This document shows positions 1 through 9,605 of a stretch of DNA of 64,000 bases, one piece after another. Position 1 is the first letter of the stretch. Each line of letters opens with the position of its first letter. The stretch comes from Streptomyces sp. HUAS ZL42 (GTDB lineage Bacteria; Actinomycetota; Actinomycetes; Streptomycetales; Streptomycetaceae): assembly GCF_040782645.1 (NCBI RefSeq), contig NZ_CP160403.1, forward strand, positions 1,364,001 through 1,428,000. The letters are read 5' to 3'. Below the pieces are notes generated by a model. It did not search any database and was not told the origin of the DNA. It worked only from the letters and a program-made list of their open reading frames with translations. The position numbers and the translations under genes are program-made.

Positions 1-733
1 CCGCGAGGCCGGCCAGGCCGCCGCAGAAGGTGTACGCGGCCAGGATCCGCTTGCGGACCGGGATGCCGGCGAGCCGCGCGGCCTCGGGGTTGGAGCCGAG
101 CGCGTACAGCTCACGTCCGCTGCCGAAGTGCTTGAGGTAGTACGCGGTCGCCACCAGGACGGCGAGCGCGATCAGCGCCAGCCATGGCACCGCGGATATG
201 CCGCCCGAGCCGAAGTCCACGAAACCGCCGGGCAGGTCGGCCGCGACGATCTGGCGGGAGCCGACCCAGATCGAGTCGATGCCCCGGATGATGTAGAGCG
301 TGCCGAGGGTGACGACGAGCGCGGGCACCTGGCCGAGGCTGACGAGCAGGCCGTTGAGGAGGCCGAACCCGACGCCGAGGAGGACGGCCAGGGCCACGGC
401 CACGACCGGGTTGCCGCCGCCGTGCAGATACGTACCGGCGGCGAAGGCGCTGATGCCGAGCGTGGAGCCGACCGAGAGATCGACGTTGCGGGTGATGACC
501 ACCAGCGACTGGCCGGTGGCGACCAGCACCAGGATGGTCGCGTTCAGCAGCAGGTCCTTGATGCCCTGCTCGGAGAGGAACTCGCTGTTGCCCAGCTGGG
601 TGATGACGATCATCACCAGGAAGACGACGAGGATGGCGAGTTCGCGCATCTTGAAGACGCGGTCGACCAGGCGGGTGCCGCTGGACCTGGGAACCTCGGC
701 GACGGGGGTTTCGTTCGGGGTGATCACCGTCAT
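1..733 (-). CDS. Sugar ABC transporter permease (rhamnose type), C-terminus off the window
   Basis: This is an inner-membrane permease of the RbsC/RhaP-type carbohydrate ABC importer family (BPD_transp_2). About 244 residues are visible from an ATG at 733; the 3' end lies beyond the left edge. Several hydrophobic helices are visible, and the family stretch NVDLSVGS is present (DLSVGS loop between helices), followed later by a [11 protein letters not shown] segment that is conserved in RbsC-like permeases and contacts the ATPase. The start overlaps the stop of the ATPase gene in an ATGA arrangement, so the two are translationally coupled. The sugar is inferred from the rhamnose catabolic genes transcribed the other way; a second permease and the binding protein would be expected just outside the window. 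Confidence 0.9.
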   Translation of the reverse strand, partial: MTVITPNETPVAEVPRSSGTRLVDRVFKMRELAILVVFLVMIVITQLGNSEFLSEQGIKDLLLNATILVLVATGQSLVVITRNVDLSVGSTLGISAFAAGTYLHGGGNPVVAVALAVLLGVGFGLLNGLLVSLGQVPALVVTLGTLYIIRGIDSIWVGSRQIVAADLPGGFVDFGSGGISAVPWLALIALAVLVATAYYLKHFGSGRELYALGSNPEAARLAGIPVRKRILAAYTFCGGLAGLA

Positions 734-2247
734 GCGGCGGCCCTCCCCGTGGCTGCGGCCATCACGGTTTCCTCGGTGGCTTCGGAGCGGGGGATCTCGG
801 CGGTGAGCCGGCCCTCGTGCATCACGAGCACGCGGTCGGCCATGCCGAGGATCTCGGGCAGGTCGGAGGAGATCATCAGGACGGCGACCCCGTCCGCGGC
901 CAGCTGGGAGAGCAGCCGGTGGACCTCGGCCTTGGTGCCGACGTCGATGCCGCGGGTCGGCTCGTCGACGATCAGGACCTTCGGCCCGGTGGCGAGCCAC
1001 TTGGCGAGGACGACCTTCTGCTGGTTGCCGCCGGACAGGGTGGAGACGGCGTCGGCGATCCTGGCGTACTTCACCTGGAGCCTGACGGCCCAGTCGAGGG
1101 AGCGGCTGCGCTCGGCGCCGCGGTCCATGAGCCCGGCCTTCACGGTGGAGCGCAGGCCGGTCAGGCCGATGTTCCGCTCGATGGACATGCCCATCACCAG
1201 GCCCTGGGCGCGCCGGTCCTCCGGCACGAGGGCGAGTCCCGCGGCCATCGCCGTGGAGGGCGCGCCATTGGTCAGCGCGCGTCCCTCGACCTCGACCTCG
1301 CCGGCGTCCCACCGGTCGACGCCGAAGACGGCCCGCGCGACCTCCGTACGGCCCGCCCCGACGAGGCCGGCCAGGCCGACGATCTCGCCGCGGCGCACGT
1401 CGAAGGAGATGTCGGTGAAGACGCCCTCGCGGGTCAGCCGCCGAACGCTCAGGGCGACCTCGCCGGGCTCGACGTCCTGCTTCGGGTAGAGCTCCTCGAG
1501 GTCGCGGCCGACCATGCGGCGGACCAGGTCGTCCTCGGTCATGCCGTCCAGCGGCTCGCTGGCGATCCAGGCTCCGTCGCGCAGGGTGGTCACCCGCCGG
1601 CAGATCTCGAAGATCTCCTCGAGGCGGTGCGAGATGAACAGCACGGCGGCGCCCTGTTCGCGCAGGGTGCGTACGACGCCGAAGAGCCTGGCGACCTCGC
1701 TGCCGGTGAGGGCCGCGGTCGGTTCGTCCATGATGAGGACGCGGGCGTCGAAGGAGAGCGCCTTGGCGATCTCGACGATCTGCTGGTCGGCGATGGACAG
1801 GCCGCGGGCGGGCCGGTCGGGGTCGAGTGCCACACCCAGGCGCTGCATCAGGGCCAGCGTCGCCTCGTGGGTGGCCTTGTGGTCGATACGGCCGAGGGCG
1901 CGCCGCGGCTGGCGGCCCATGAAGATGTTCTCGGCGATCGACAGGTCCGGGAAGAGCGTGGGTTCCTGGTAGATCACTGCGATGCCGGCGTCGCGGGCGT
2001 CGCCGGGGCCGTGGAGGACGACGGGCTCACCGTCGAGCAGCACCTGGCCGGCGTCCGGTCGGTGCACCCCGGCGAGCGTCTTGATGAGGGTCGACTTGCC
2101 TGCGCCGTTCTCGCCGGCGAGGGCGTGCACCTCGCCGGGGAACAGCTCCAGGGAGACGTCCCGCAGGGCGCGCACGGCGCCGAAGGACTTGGAGATGTCC
2201 TTCAGCGCCAGCACCGGGGCCGGACCCGTGTCGGACGGGTGGGTCAT
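730..2247 (-). CDS. Sugar ABC transporter ATP-binding protein (two nucleotide-binding domains)
   Basis: This 505-residue cytoplasmic ATPase energises a monosaccharide importer and belongs to the RbsA/MglA class with tandem ABC domains. Domain 1 has Walker A GENGAGKS at residues 45-52, a variant signature LSIADQQ and Walker [10 protein letters not shown]. Domain 2 has a degenerate Walker A (GLVGAGRTE, no Lys), the signature LSGGNQQ and Walker [11 protein letters not shown]. One active and one degenerate site is normal for this class. It is first in a leftward operon with the permease and diverges from rhaI. L-rhamnose as substrate is inferred from context, not from the protein itself. Confidence 0.93.
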   Translation of the reverse strand: MTHPSDTGPAPVLALKDISKSFGAVRALRDVSLELFPGEVHALAGENGAGKSTLIKTLAGVHRPDAGQVLLDGEPVVLHGPGDARDAGIAVIYQEPTLFPDLSIAENIFMGRQPRRALGRIDHKATHEATLALMQRLGVALDPDRPARGLSIADQQIVEIAKALSFDARVLIMDEPTAALTGSEVARLFGVVRTLREQGAAVLFISHRLEEIFEICRRVTTLRDGAWIASEPLDGMTEDDLVRRMVGRDLEELYPKQDVEPGEVALSVRRLTREGVFTDISFDVRRGEIVGLAGLVGAGRTEVARAVFGVDRWDAGEVEVEGRALTNGAPSTAMAAGLALVPEDRRAQGLVMGMSIERNIGLTGLRSTVKAGLMDRGAERSRSLDWAVRLQVKYARIADAVSTLSGGNQQKVVLAKWLATGPKVLIVDEPTRGIDVGTKAEVHRLLSQLAADGVAVLMISSDLPEILGMADRVLVMHEGRLTAEIPRSEATEETVMAAATGRAAA

Positions 2248-2292
2248 TGGGGGCTCCTCGACGACGCCGGCGGGTGGGCCCTCTCGGCGTCG

Positions 2293-2304
2293 TGAAAGGT
2301 TTCA
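2293..2304. promoter_or_regulatory. LacI-type operator (transporter side)
   Basis: TGAAAGGTTTCA is a perfect inverted repeat (TGAAA-N2-TTTCA) of the size and style bound by LacI-family repressors. It lies just downstream of the predicted leftward promoter, where a bound repressor would block transcription of the importer genes. The repressor gene itself is not adjacent in this window. Confidence 0.6.
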
Positions 2305-2318
2305 ACTGGGTTGCCGGG

Positions 2319-2348
2319 ACGTTAGGCAGCCAACCGAGGTCACGTCAA
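2319..2348 (-). promoter_or_regulatory. Predicted sigma70-type promoter for the ABC transporter operon
   Basis: On the minus strand TTGACG (2348-2343) and TAACGT (2324-2319) are separated by 18 bases, a reasonable -35/-10 pair. The inferred start near 2312 would place the operator at 2293-2304 inside the early transcribed region. Confidence 0.45.
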
Positions 2349-2422
2349 TGGGTTCGTGTCGAAAAAATTTCGGTGCACAAAGGTCACGTAAGAGTCACGG
2401 GAAACCGGTGACGGCGGAAGGC

Positions 2423-2451
2423 TTGACACCCTTGCGGAGGGCTCATAACTT
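2423..2451 (+). promoter_or_regulatory. Predicted sigma70-type promoter for rhaI
   Basis: TTGACA (2423-2428) and TAACTT (2446-2451) have a 17-base spacer. Transcription would start near 2458, immediately before the second operator-like palindrome at 2459-2470. Confidence 0.55.
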
Positions 2452-2458
2452 CACGTCC

Positions 2459-2470
2459 TGAATCGTTTCA
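2459..2470. promoter_or_regulatory. LacI-type operator (rhaI side)
   Basis: TGAATCGTTTCA is a near-palindrome with one arm mismatch. It matches the site at 2293-2304 in both outer arms and overlaps the predicted transcription start of the rhaI promoter, the classic repressor position. Confidence 0.6.
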
Positions 2471-2507
2471 TACGAGCTTTCACACCCCCATGCCATCAGG
2501 AGCCCTC

Positions 2508-3668
2508 GTGACCGACCTCGCCGCGGTGAAGGCCGCGCTCAAGACCCAGGCCGTCGAGACGCCGTCGTGGGCGTACGGGAACTCGGGGACCCGCTTCAAG
2601 GTGTTCGCCCAGCAGGGCGTGCCACGAACTCCCCGGGAGAAGCTGGACGACGCGGCGCAGGTGCACGCGTTCACGGGCGTGGCCCCGACCGTCGCCCTGC
2701 ACATCCCCTGGGACAAGGTCGACGACTACGCGGCACTCGCGAAGCACGCCGAGGAGCGCGGCGTGAAGCTGGGCGCGATCAACTCCAACACCTTCCAGGA
2801 CGACGACTACAAGCTGGGCAGCATCTGCCACCCCGATGCCGCGGTGCGGCGCAAGGCGCTTGATCATCTGCTCGAGTGCGTCGACATCATGGATGCGACC
2901 GGCTCGCGGGACCTGAAGCTGTGGTTCGCGGACGGCACGAACTATCCCGGTCAGGACGATGTGCGGGCGCGGCAGGACCGGCTGGCCGAGGGCCTGGCCG
3001 AGGTGTACGAGCGGCTCGGCGACGGGCAGCGGATGCTGCTGGAGTACAAGTTCTTCGAGCCGGCGTTCTACACGACCGATGTCCCGGACTGGGGCACCGC
3101 GTACGCGCACTGCCTCAGGCTCGGGCCGAAGGCGCAGGTCGTGGTGGACACCGGGCACCATGCGCCGGGGACGAACATCGAGTTCATCGTGGCGACGCTG
3201 CTGCGGGAGGGGAAGCTCGGGGGGTTCGACTTCAACTCGCGGTTCTACGCGGACGACGATCTGATGGTCGGCGCGGCCGATCCGTTCCAGCTGTTCCGGA
3301 TCATGTACGAGGTCGTGCGTGGGGGTGGGTTCACTCCCGAGGTGGCGTTCATGCTCGACCAGTGTCACAACATTGAGGCGAAGATCCCGGCGATCATCCG
3401 TTCCGTGATGAATGTGCAGGAAGCGACGGCCAAGGCTCTGCTCGTTGATCGGGAGGCGCTGGCTGTGGCGCAGAGGTCCGGGGATGTGCTCGGGGCCAAT
3501 GCGGTGCTGATGGATGCGTACAACACTGACGTGCGGCCGTTGCTTGCGGAGGTTCGGGAAGAGATGGGGCTGGACGCCGACCCCATGGCCGCTTACCGCC
3601 GGTCCGGATGGGCCGAGAAGATCGTTGCCGAGCGGGTTGGTGGGGAGCAGGCCGGGTGGGGCGCGTAA
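2508..3668 (+). CDS. rhaI: L-rhamnose isomerase (RhaI type)
   Basis: This TIM-barrel isomerase interconverts L-rhamnose and L-rhamnulose, the first cytoplasmic step of phosphorylative rhamnose breakdown. The 386-residue product resembles the Bacillus/Pseudomonas RhaI branch rather than the E. coli RhaA branch. Family stretches visible include [25 protein letters not shown] and [18 protein letters not shown] at 2508 is taken as the start because AGGAG lies 5 bases upstream (2498-2502); the in-frame ATG at 2490 has no ribosome binding site. It heads a rightward run with the aldolase/dehydrogenase and kinase and diverges from the importer, under the paired LacI-type sites. Confidence 0.93.
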   Translation: MTDLAAVKAALKTQAVETPSWAYGNSGTRFKVFAQQGVPRTPREKLDDAAQVHAFTGVAPTVALHIPWDKVDDYAALAKHAEERGVKLGAINSNTFQDDDYKLGSICHPDAAVRRKALDHLLECVDIMDATGSRDLKLWFADGTNYPGQDDVRARQDRLAEGLAEVYERLGDGQRMLLEYKFFEPAFYTTDVPDWGTAYAHCLRLGPKAQVVVDTGHHAPGTNIEFIVATLLREGKLGGFDFNSRFYADDDLMVGAADPFQLFRIMYEVVRGGGFTPEVAFMLDQCHNIEAKIPAIIRSVMNVQEATAKALLVDREALAVAQRSGDVLGANAVLMDAYNTDVRPLLAEVREEMGLDADPMAAYRRSGWAEKIVAERVGGEQAGWGA

Positions 3669-3806
3669 GCGTCTGCCGGGTTCTGTTCGCCGCGGGGTGC
3701 GCCGTGTGTGGCTGGTCGCGCCCACGCGGCGGAGCCGCAGATCGATACAGCCCCGCGCTCCTCAAAGCATGCACTCGCCCCCTCTCTAGTTAAGGACTGA
3801 AAGTTC

Positions 3807-5846
3807 ATGGCATCGCACCCCGAAGCCGCCGCTCTTCTCGCCCGGTCTCATCGGCTCGGCGCTGATCCGCGCAACACCAACTACGCAGGCGGCAACGCGT
3901 CCGCCAAGGGCACCGACACCGATCCCGTCACCGGTGGGGACGTCGAGCTGATGTGGGTCAAGGGGTCCGGTGGTGACCTCGGCACGCTCACCGAGGCCGG
4001 ACTCGCCGTGCTGCGGCTCGACCGGCTGCGGGCGCTGCAGGACGTCTACCCCGGGGTCGAGCACGAGGACGAGATGGTTGCCGCGTTCGACTACTGCCTG
4101 CACGGCAAGGGGGGTGCGGCGCCCTCGATCGACACGGCCATGCACGGGCTCGTGGACGCCGCCCACGTCGATCATCTGCACCCCGACTCCGGGATCGCGC
4201 TGGCCTGTGCCGCCGACGGGGAGAAGCTGACCGCCGAGTGCTTCGGCGACTCGGTGGTGTGGGTGCCGTGGCGGCGGCCGGGGTTCCAGCTCGGGCTGGA
4301 CATCGCGGCGGTCAAGGAGGCCAACCCGCAGGCCGTCGGCTGCGTCCTCGGCGGGCACGGGATCACCGCGTGGGGCGAGACCGCCGAGGAGTGCGAGCGC
4401 AACTCGCTGCACATCATCCGGACGGCGGAGGCGTTCCTGGAGGAGCGCGGCAAGGCCGAGCCCTTCGGGCCCGTCGTCGACGGGTACGAGGCGCTGCCCG
4501 AGGCCGAGCGGCGGGAGCGGGCGGCCGCGCTGGCGCCGTACGTCCGTGCCGTCGCCTCGCAGGACAGGGCGCAGGTGGGGCACTTCAACGACTCCGCGCC
4601 GGTGCTGGAGTTCCTGACCCGCGCCGAGCATCCCCGGCTCGCGGCGCTGGGGACGTCGTGTCCTGATCACTTCCTGCGGACCAAGGTACGGCCGCTGGTC
4701 CTCGACCTGCCGCCCACCGCCCCGCTCGACGAGGCGATCGCGCGGCTGAAGGAGCTGCACGCCGAGTACCGGGAGGAGTACGCCGCCTACTACCAGCGGC
4801 ACGCCCTGCCCGACTCCCCCGCGATGCGTGGTGCGGACCCCGCGATCGTGCTGATCCCGGGCGTGGGCATGTTCTCCTTCGGCAAGGACAAGCAGACCGC
4901 CCGGGTGGCCGGCGAGTTCTACGTCAACGCCATCAACGTGATGCGCGGCGCCGAGGCGGTGTCGGCGTACGCGCCGATCGAGGAGTCGGAGAAGTTCCGC
5001 ATCGAGTACTGGGCGCTGGAGGAGGCCAAGCTTCAGCGGATGCCGAAGCCCAAGGCGCTGGCCACGCGGGTCGCGCTGGTGACGGGGGCCGGCAGCGGTA
5101 TCGGGAAGGCGATCGCGCAGCGGCTGGTCGCCGAGGGGGCCTGCGTCGTCGTGGCGGACCTCAACATCGAGAACGCGCAGGCCGTCGCGGAAGAGCTCGG
5201 CGGGTTGGACAAGGCGGTCGCCGTGACCGTCGACGTGACGTCCGAGGAGCAGATCGCCGCGGCCTTCAAGGCGGCCGTCCTGGCCTTCGGCGGTGTCGAC
5301 CTCGTGGTCAACAACGCCGGCATCTCCATCTCCAAGCCGCTCCTGGAGACCTCCGCGAAGGACTGGGACCTCCAGCACGACATCATGGCCCGCGGTTCCT
5401 TCCTCGTCTCGCGCGAGGCGGCCCGGGTGATGATCGCCCAGGAACTGGGCGGGGACATCGTCTACATCGCGTCCAAGAACGCCGTCTTCGCCGGACCCAA
5501 CAACATCGCCTACTCCGCCACCAAGGCCGACCAGGCCCACCAGGTGCGGCTGCTGGCGGCCGAGTTGGGTGAGCACGGCATCCGGGTCAACGGTGTCAAC
5601 CCCGACGGGGTCGTGCGCGGCTCCGGGATCTTCGCCGGTGGGTGGGGGGCCAAGCGGGCGGCCGTGTACGGCGTGGAGGAGGAGAAGCTGGGCGAGTTCT
5701 ACGCACAGCGGACCATCCTCAAGCGGGAGGTGCTTCCCGAGCATGTCGCCAATGCCGTGTTCGCCCTCACCGGTGGGGACCTGACCCACACCACCGGCCT
5801 GCACATCCCGGTCGACGCGGGTGTGGCGGCCGCGTTCCTGCGATGA
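3807..5846 (+). CDS. rhaD: Bifunctional rhamnulose-1-phosphate aldolase / lactaldehyde dehydrogenase
   Basis: This 679-residue fusion cleaves L-rhamnulose-1-phosphate to dihydroxyacetone phosphate and L-lactaldehyde, then oxidises the aldehyde to L-lactate. The N-terminal class II aldolase part (about 1-390) shows HLHPDSGIAL and GGHGITAWG, carrying the expected metal-ligand histidines. The C-terminal short-chain dehydrogenase part (about 420-679) has the nucleotide motif TGAGSGIG at 426-433, NNAG, and the catalytic Tyr569 and Lys573 of YSATK. Fusions of this type are known in Bacillus, rhizobia and actinobacteria (RhaEW/RhaE-like). It lies 138 bases after rhaI and overlaps rhaB in an ATGA. 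The lactate product connects directly to the lut genes downstream. Confidence 0.93.
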   Translation: MASHPEAAALLARSHRLGADPRNTNYAGGNASAKGTDTDPVTGGDVELMWVKGSGGDLGTLTEAGLAVLRLDRLRALQDVYPGVEHEDEMVAAFDYCLHGKGGAAPSIDTAMHGLVDAAHVDHLHPDSGIALACAADGEKLTAECFGDSVVWVPWRRPGFQLGLDIAAVKEANPQAVGCVLGGHGITAWGETAEECERNSLHIIRTAEAFLEERGKAEPFGPVVDGYEALPEAERRERAAALAPYVRAVASQDRAQVGHFNDSAPVLEFLTRAEHPRLAALGTSCPDHFLRTKVRPLVLDLPPTAPLDEAIARLKELHAEYREEYAAYYQRHALPDSPAMRGADPAIVLIPGVGMFSFGKDKQTARVAGEFYVNAINVMRGAEAVSAYAPIEESEKFRIEYWALEEAKLQRMPKPKALATRVALVTGAGSGIGKAIAQRLVAEGACVVVADLNIENAQAVAEELGGLDKAVAVTVDVTSEEQIAAAFKAAVLAFGGVDLVVNNAGISISKPLLETSAKDWDLQHDIMARGSFLVSREAARVMIAQELGGDIVYIASKNAVFAGPNNIAYSATKADQAHQVRLLAAELGEHGIRVNGVNPDGVVRGSGIFAGGWGAKRAAVYGVEEEKLGEFYAQRTILKREVLPEHVANAVFALTGGDLTHTTGLHIPVDAGVAAAFLR

Positions 5847-7306
5847 GCGGCGCCGTGAAATCGTACGCCGCCGTCGACCTCGGCGCCTCCAGCGGGCGCG
5901 TCATGGTCGGCCGTGTGAGCCCCGACTCGCTGGAGGTGACCGAGGCGCACCGCTTCCCCAACCGGCCCGTGCGGGTACCGGAAGGGCTGCGCTGGGACGT
6001 TCTCGCGCTGTACGCGGGTGTGCTGGACGGGCTGAGAGCGGCCGGTGACCACTGCGGTGGACGGCTCGACTCCGTCGGCATCGACAGCTGGGCCGTGGAC
6101 TACGGTCTGCTGGACGCCGACGGTGCCCTCCTCGGCAATCCGGTGCACTACCGTGACGCGCGCACGGAGGGCGTCGCGGAGAAGGTGTGGGCGACCGTGC
6201 CCGCCGACGAGCTGTACGCGGCGACCGGGCTGCAGTACGCGCCCTTCAACACGCTGTACCAGCTGACGGCGGCGCGTGGGACGCGCCAACTGGCATGTGC
6301 CGAACGGCTGTTGCTCGTCCCCGACCTGCTGACGTACTGGCTGACCGGCGAGCAGGGCACCGAGCTGACCAACGCGTCGACGACCCAGCTCATCGATCCC
6401 CGGACGCGCGACTGGTCGTACGGGATCGCGCAGCGGCTGGGTATCGATCTCGGCCTCTTCGCGCCGCTGCGGCGGCCGGGTGATCCGGCGGGTGTGCTGC
6501 GGGCGGAGGTGCTGGAGGAGACGGGGCTGACCGGGCCGGTGCCGGTCACCGCGGTCGGCTCGCACGACACCGCGTCCGCGGTCGCCGCCGTGCCGGCGAC
6601 CGGTGAGCGGTTCGCCTACATCTGCACCGGCACCTGGTCGCTGGCCGGCCTGGAGCTCGATGCGCCCGTGCTCTCGGAGGAGAGCCGCGCCGCCAACTTC
6701 ACCAACGAGCTGGGGCTGGACGGCACGGTCCGCTATCTCCGCAACATCATGGGGCTGTGGCTGCTCCAGGAGTGCGTACGGGCCTGGGGCGACCCCGACC
6801 TGGGAGTGCTGCTGCGCGAGGCTGCCGAGGTTCCGGCGCTGCGGTCGGTCGTGGACGCGGGGGACGCGGTGTTCCTCGCGCCCGGGCGGATGCCGGAGCG
6901 GATCGCCGAGGCCTGCCGGGAGTCCGGGCAGCCCGCGCCGGGGACGCCTGCCGAGGTGACACGCTGCATCCTCGACTCCCTCGCGCTGGCCCACCGCCGG
7001 GCGATCGGGGACGCCCAGCGACTCGCCGACCACCCGGTCGACGTCGTGCACATCGTCGGCGGCGGCGCCCGCAACGCCCTGCTGTGCCGGCTCACCGCGG
7101 ACGCCTGCGGACTGCCCGTGGTCGTCGGCCCGACCGAGGCGGCCGCACTGGGCAACGTGCTCGTCCAGGCCCGCGCCCACGGCCTCGTCGGCGACCGTCA
7201 CCACATGCGGCACCTGCTGGCCCGTACGCAGCCGCTGACCCGGTACGAGCCGCGCGGCGACACCGCCCGCTGGCAGGAGGCGGAGGCCCGGCTCGCCGCA
7301 CGGTGA
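5843..7306 (+). CDS. rhaB: Rhamnulokinase
   Basis: This FGGY-family kinase phosphorylates L-rhamnulose at O1, supplying the aldolase. It has 487 residues, the usual length for RhaB. The N-terminal phosphate loop AAVDLGASSGRV and the C-terminal ATP-binding HIVGGGARNALLCRLTAD region are both visible, as is GSHDTASAV in the middle. The ATG at 5843 is chosen because it overlaps the stop of the preceding gene (ATGA, 5843-5846); an upstream in-frame extension would only read through the dehydrogenase gene. A strong hairpin spans its stop codon. Confidence 0.95.
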   Translation: MSGAVKSYAAVDLGASSGRVMVGRVSPDSLEVTEAHRFPNRPVRVPEGLRWDVLALYAGVLDGLRAAGDHCGGRLDSVGIDSWAVDYGLLDADGALLGNPVHYRDARTEGVAEKVWATVPADELYAATGLQYAPFNTLYQLTAARGTRQLACAERLLLVPDLLTYWLTGEQGTELTNASTTQLIDPRTRDWSYGIAQRLGIDLGLFAPLRRPGDPAGVLRAEVLEETGLTGPVPVTAVGSHDTASAVAAVPATGERFAYICTGTWSLAGLELDAPVLSEESRAANFTNELGLDGTVRYLRNIMGLWLLQECVRAWGDPDLGVLLREAAEVPALRSVVDAGDAVFLAPGRMPERIAEACRESGQPAPGTPAEVTRCILDSLALAHRRAIGDAQRLADHPVDVVHIVGGGARNALLCRLTADACGLPVVVGPTEAAALGNVLVQARAHGLVGDRHHMRHLLARTQPLTRYEPRGDTARWQEAEARLAAR

Positions 7307-7316
7307 GCCGGGCCTC
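7283..7316 (+). terminator. Hairpin over the rhaB stop codon
   Basis: A perfect 12-bp stem (7283-7294 with 7305-7316) and a 10-base loop surrounds the TGA of rhaB. It lacks a U-run, as is usual in Streptomyces. It could terminate or attenuate rha transcription before lutA, or protect the 3' end. Confidence 0.55.
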
Positions 7317-7377
7317 CCCCGGGCGGGATCCGCGCACTACGCTGCACTCATCCGATGATCAACCCCTAGGAGCCGCG

Positions 7378-8133
7378 ATGCGTGTCGCACTGTTCCTGAC
7401 CTGTGTCAACGACACGCTCTATCCGGACACGGGCCGCGCCGTGGTGAAACTGCTGACCAGGCTGGGCGTCGAGGTGGACTTCCCGATGGCCCAGACCTGC
7501 TGCGGGCAGGCGCACTACAACACCGGCTACCGGCACGAGGCCGAGCCGCTGGCCCGGCATTTCTCCGATGTCTTCGGGGAGTACGAGGCGATCGTGACGC
7601 CGTCCGGGTCGTGCGGGGCGATGGTGCGGGAGCTGTATCCGCGGATGGGTGAGCGGGCGCGCGCCGAGGGGCGCGGGGACACGCTCGCGGCCACCCTGGC
7701 CGCGGTGGTCCCGAAGACGTACGAGCTCACGGAGTTCCTGGTGGACGTGCTGGGCGTGACGGACGTGGGCGCCTACTACCCGCACAAGGTCACGTACCAC
7801 CCGACCTGTCACGGGCTGCGGGGCCTGGGCCTCGGGGAGCGGCCCCGGCGGCTGCTCCAGGCCGTGAGGGGGCTGGAGTTGGTCGAGTTGCCGGGTGCCG
7901 AGGAGTGCTGCGGCTTCGGCGGCACCTTCGCGCTGAAGAACTCCGACGTCTCGGCGGCGATGGGCGCGGACAAGGTGCGAGGCGCCGCCTCCACGGGGGC
8001 CGAGGTGCTGTGCGCGGCGGACAACTCGTGTCTGATGCACATCGGCGGGACGATGACCCGGCTGGGCACGGGGATGCGGCCGGTGCACATCGCGGAGATC
8101 CTGGCGAGCACCAAGGAGGAGCCGACGGCATGA
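7378..8133 (+). CDS. lutA: LutA-type (Fe-S)-binding lactate oxidation protein
   Basis: One component of the LutABC L-lactate dehydrogenase complex that oxidises L-lactate to pyruvate. It is 251 residues long and carries two CCG-type cysteine motifs, TCCGQAHYNTGY near residue 41 and ECCGFGGTF near residue 178, which bind iron-sulfur or heterodisulfide-like cofactors in this family. ATG 7378 is preceded by AGGAG at 7368-7372. It overlaps lutB by four bases (ATGA). Its placement directly after the rhamnose genes suits disposal of rhamnose-derived lactate. Confidence 0.93.
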   Translation: MRVALFLTCVNDTLYPDTGRAVVKLLTRLGVEVDFPMAQTCCGQAHYNTGYRHEAEPLARHFSDVFGEYEAIVTPSGSCGAMVRELYPRMGERARAEGRGDTLAATLAAVVPKTYELTEFLVDVLGVTDVGAYYPHKVTYHPTCHGLRGLGLGERPRRLLQAVRGLELVELPGAEECCGFGGTFALKNSDVSAAMGADKVRGAASTGAEVLCAADNSCLMHIGGTMTRLGTGMRPVHIAEILASTKEEPTA

Positions 8134-9605
8134 GCGGTACGTTCGTAGGGATGCCGGCGTTTCCGAAGGCCGCGCAGAGGGCCGTGGGCAACGAGACCCT
8201 GCGCGGCAATCTGCGGCACGCCACGCACACCATCCGCGCCAAGCGTGCGACGGCCGTCAGCGAGGTCTCCGACTGGGCGGCGCTGCGGGAGGCCGGCAAG
8301 CAGATCAAGGACCACACGCTCCGCCATCTCGACCGCTATCTGGAGCAGTTGGAGGCGTCGGTCACCGCCGCGGGCGGCACCGTCCACTGGGCCGCGGACG
8401 CCGACGAGGCCAACCGGATCGTGGCCCGACTGGTCAGGGAGACCGGCGAGTCGGAGGTCGTCAAGGTCAAGTCGATGGCCACCCAGGAGATCGGCCTCAA
8501 CGAGGCGCTCGAGGCGGAGGGCATCCGGGCCTACGAGACCGATCTCGCCGAGTTGATCGTGCAGTTGGGCAAGGACCGGCCCTCGCACATCCTGGTCCCC
8601 GCCATCCATCGCAACCGCGGTGAGATCCGGGACATCTTCCGCTCCCAGATGGGCGAATGGGGCCGCCCTGCTCCCGAGGGCCTGACCGACACGCCCGCCG
8701 AACTGGCCGAGGCCGCGCGGCTGCACCTGCGGGAGAAGTTCCTGCGCGCCAAGGTCGGCATCTCCGGCGCCAACTTCATGGTCGCCGAGACCGGCACGCT
8801 GGTGGTCGTCGAGTCCGAGGGCAACGGACGCATGTGCCTCACCCTGCCCGAGACGCTGATCTCGGTCGTCGGCATCGAGAAGATCGTGCCGACCTGGCGG
8901 GACCTGGAGGTGTTCCTGCAGACACTTCCCCGTTCCTCGACTGCCGAGCGGATGAACCCGTACACCTCCATGTGGACCGGCACGGCGGACGAGGACGGAC
9001 CACGGACGTTCCATCTGGTGCTGCTGGACAACGGCCGCACCGACACCCTCGCCGACGAGGTCGGCCGCCAGGCCCTGCGCTGCATCCGCTGCTCGGCGTG
9101 TCTCAACGTCTGCCCGGTGTACGAGCGGGCGGGCGGCCACGCGTACGGCTCGGTCTACCCGGGACCGATCGGCGCCATCCTCAGCCCCCAACTCCGGGGC
9201 ACGGCAAGCGAGATCGACGCCTCCCTGCCGTACGCCTCCTCGCTGTGCGGCGCCTGCTACGAGGTGTGTCCCGTCGCCATCGACATCCCCGAGGTGCTGG
9301 TGCATCTACGGGAGCGGGTCGTGGAGGGCGGGCAGGTCACGCGCGAGGGCAACAAGGTGGTCCTGCAGCCGGCGAAGGGACACGCCGCCGAGCGTGCGGC
9401 CATGCGGGCGGCGCGCTGGGCGTTCACCCACCCGGGCGCCCTGCGCACCGGACAGCGGCTCGCCTCGCGCACCCGACGTCTGCATCCGCGCTCACTGCCC
9501 GGGCCGGGCAGGGCGTGGAGCGGCACCCGGGACCTGCCGCCCGTGCCTCCGGAACCGTTCCGTGACTGGTGGCAGCGCACCCATGGTGGAGAGGACGTGA
9601 AATGA
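8130..9605 (+). CDS. lutB: LutB-type iron-sulfur lactate oxidation protein
   Basis: This 491-residue subunit of the LutABC complex has an N-terminal LUD domain and a C-terminal ferredoxin-like part with two four-cysteine clusters, CIRCSACLNVCP and, after a gap, CGACYEVCP. Both clusters look complete, so two [4Fe-4S] centres are expected. The start at ATG 8130 overlaps the lutA stop, and a purine-rich AAGGAGGA site lies just upstream within lutA. It overlaps lutC in turn, so the three genes form one translationally coupled unit. Confidence 0.93.
   Translation: MSGTFVGMPAFPKAAQRAVGNETLRGNLRHATHTIRAKRATAVSEVSDWAALREAGKQIKDHTLRHLDRYLEQLEASVTAAGGTVHWAADADEANRIVARLVRETGESEVVKVKSMATQEIGLNEALEAEGIRAYETDLAELIVQLGKDRPSHILVPAIHRNRGEIRDIFRSQMGEWGRPAPEGLTDTPAELAEAARLHLREKFLRAKVGISGANFMVAETGTLVVVESEGNGRMCLTLPETLISVVGIEKIVPTWRDLEVFLQTLPRSSTAERMNPYTSMWTGTADEDGPRTFHLVLLDNGRTDTLADEVGRQALRCIRCSACLNVCPVYERAGGHAYGSVYPGPIGAILSPQLRGTASEIDASLPYASSLCGACYEVCPVAIDIPEVLVHLRERVVEGGQVTREGNKVVLQPAKGHAAERAAMRAARWAFTHPGALRTGQRLASRTRRLHPRSLPGPGRAWSGTRDLPPVPPEPFRDWWQRTHGGEDVK

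Noticed and set aside
817..2295. A nearly 500-codon plus-strand frame opposite the ABC ATPase gene
   Set aside because: It is the antisense shadow of a strongly supported gene, with His/Gly/Asp-rich translation typical of such shadows.
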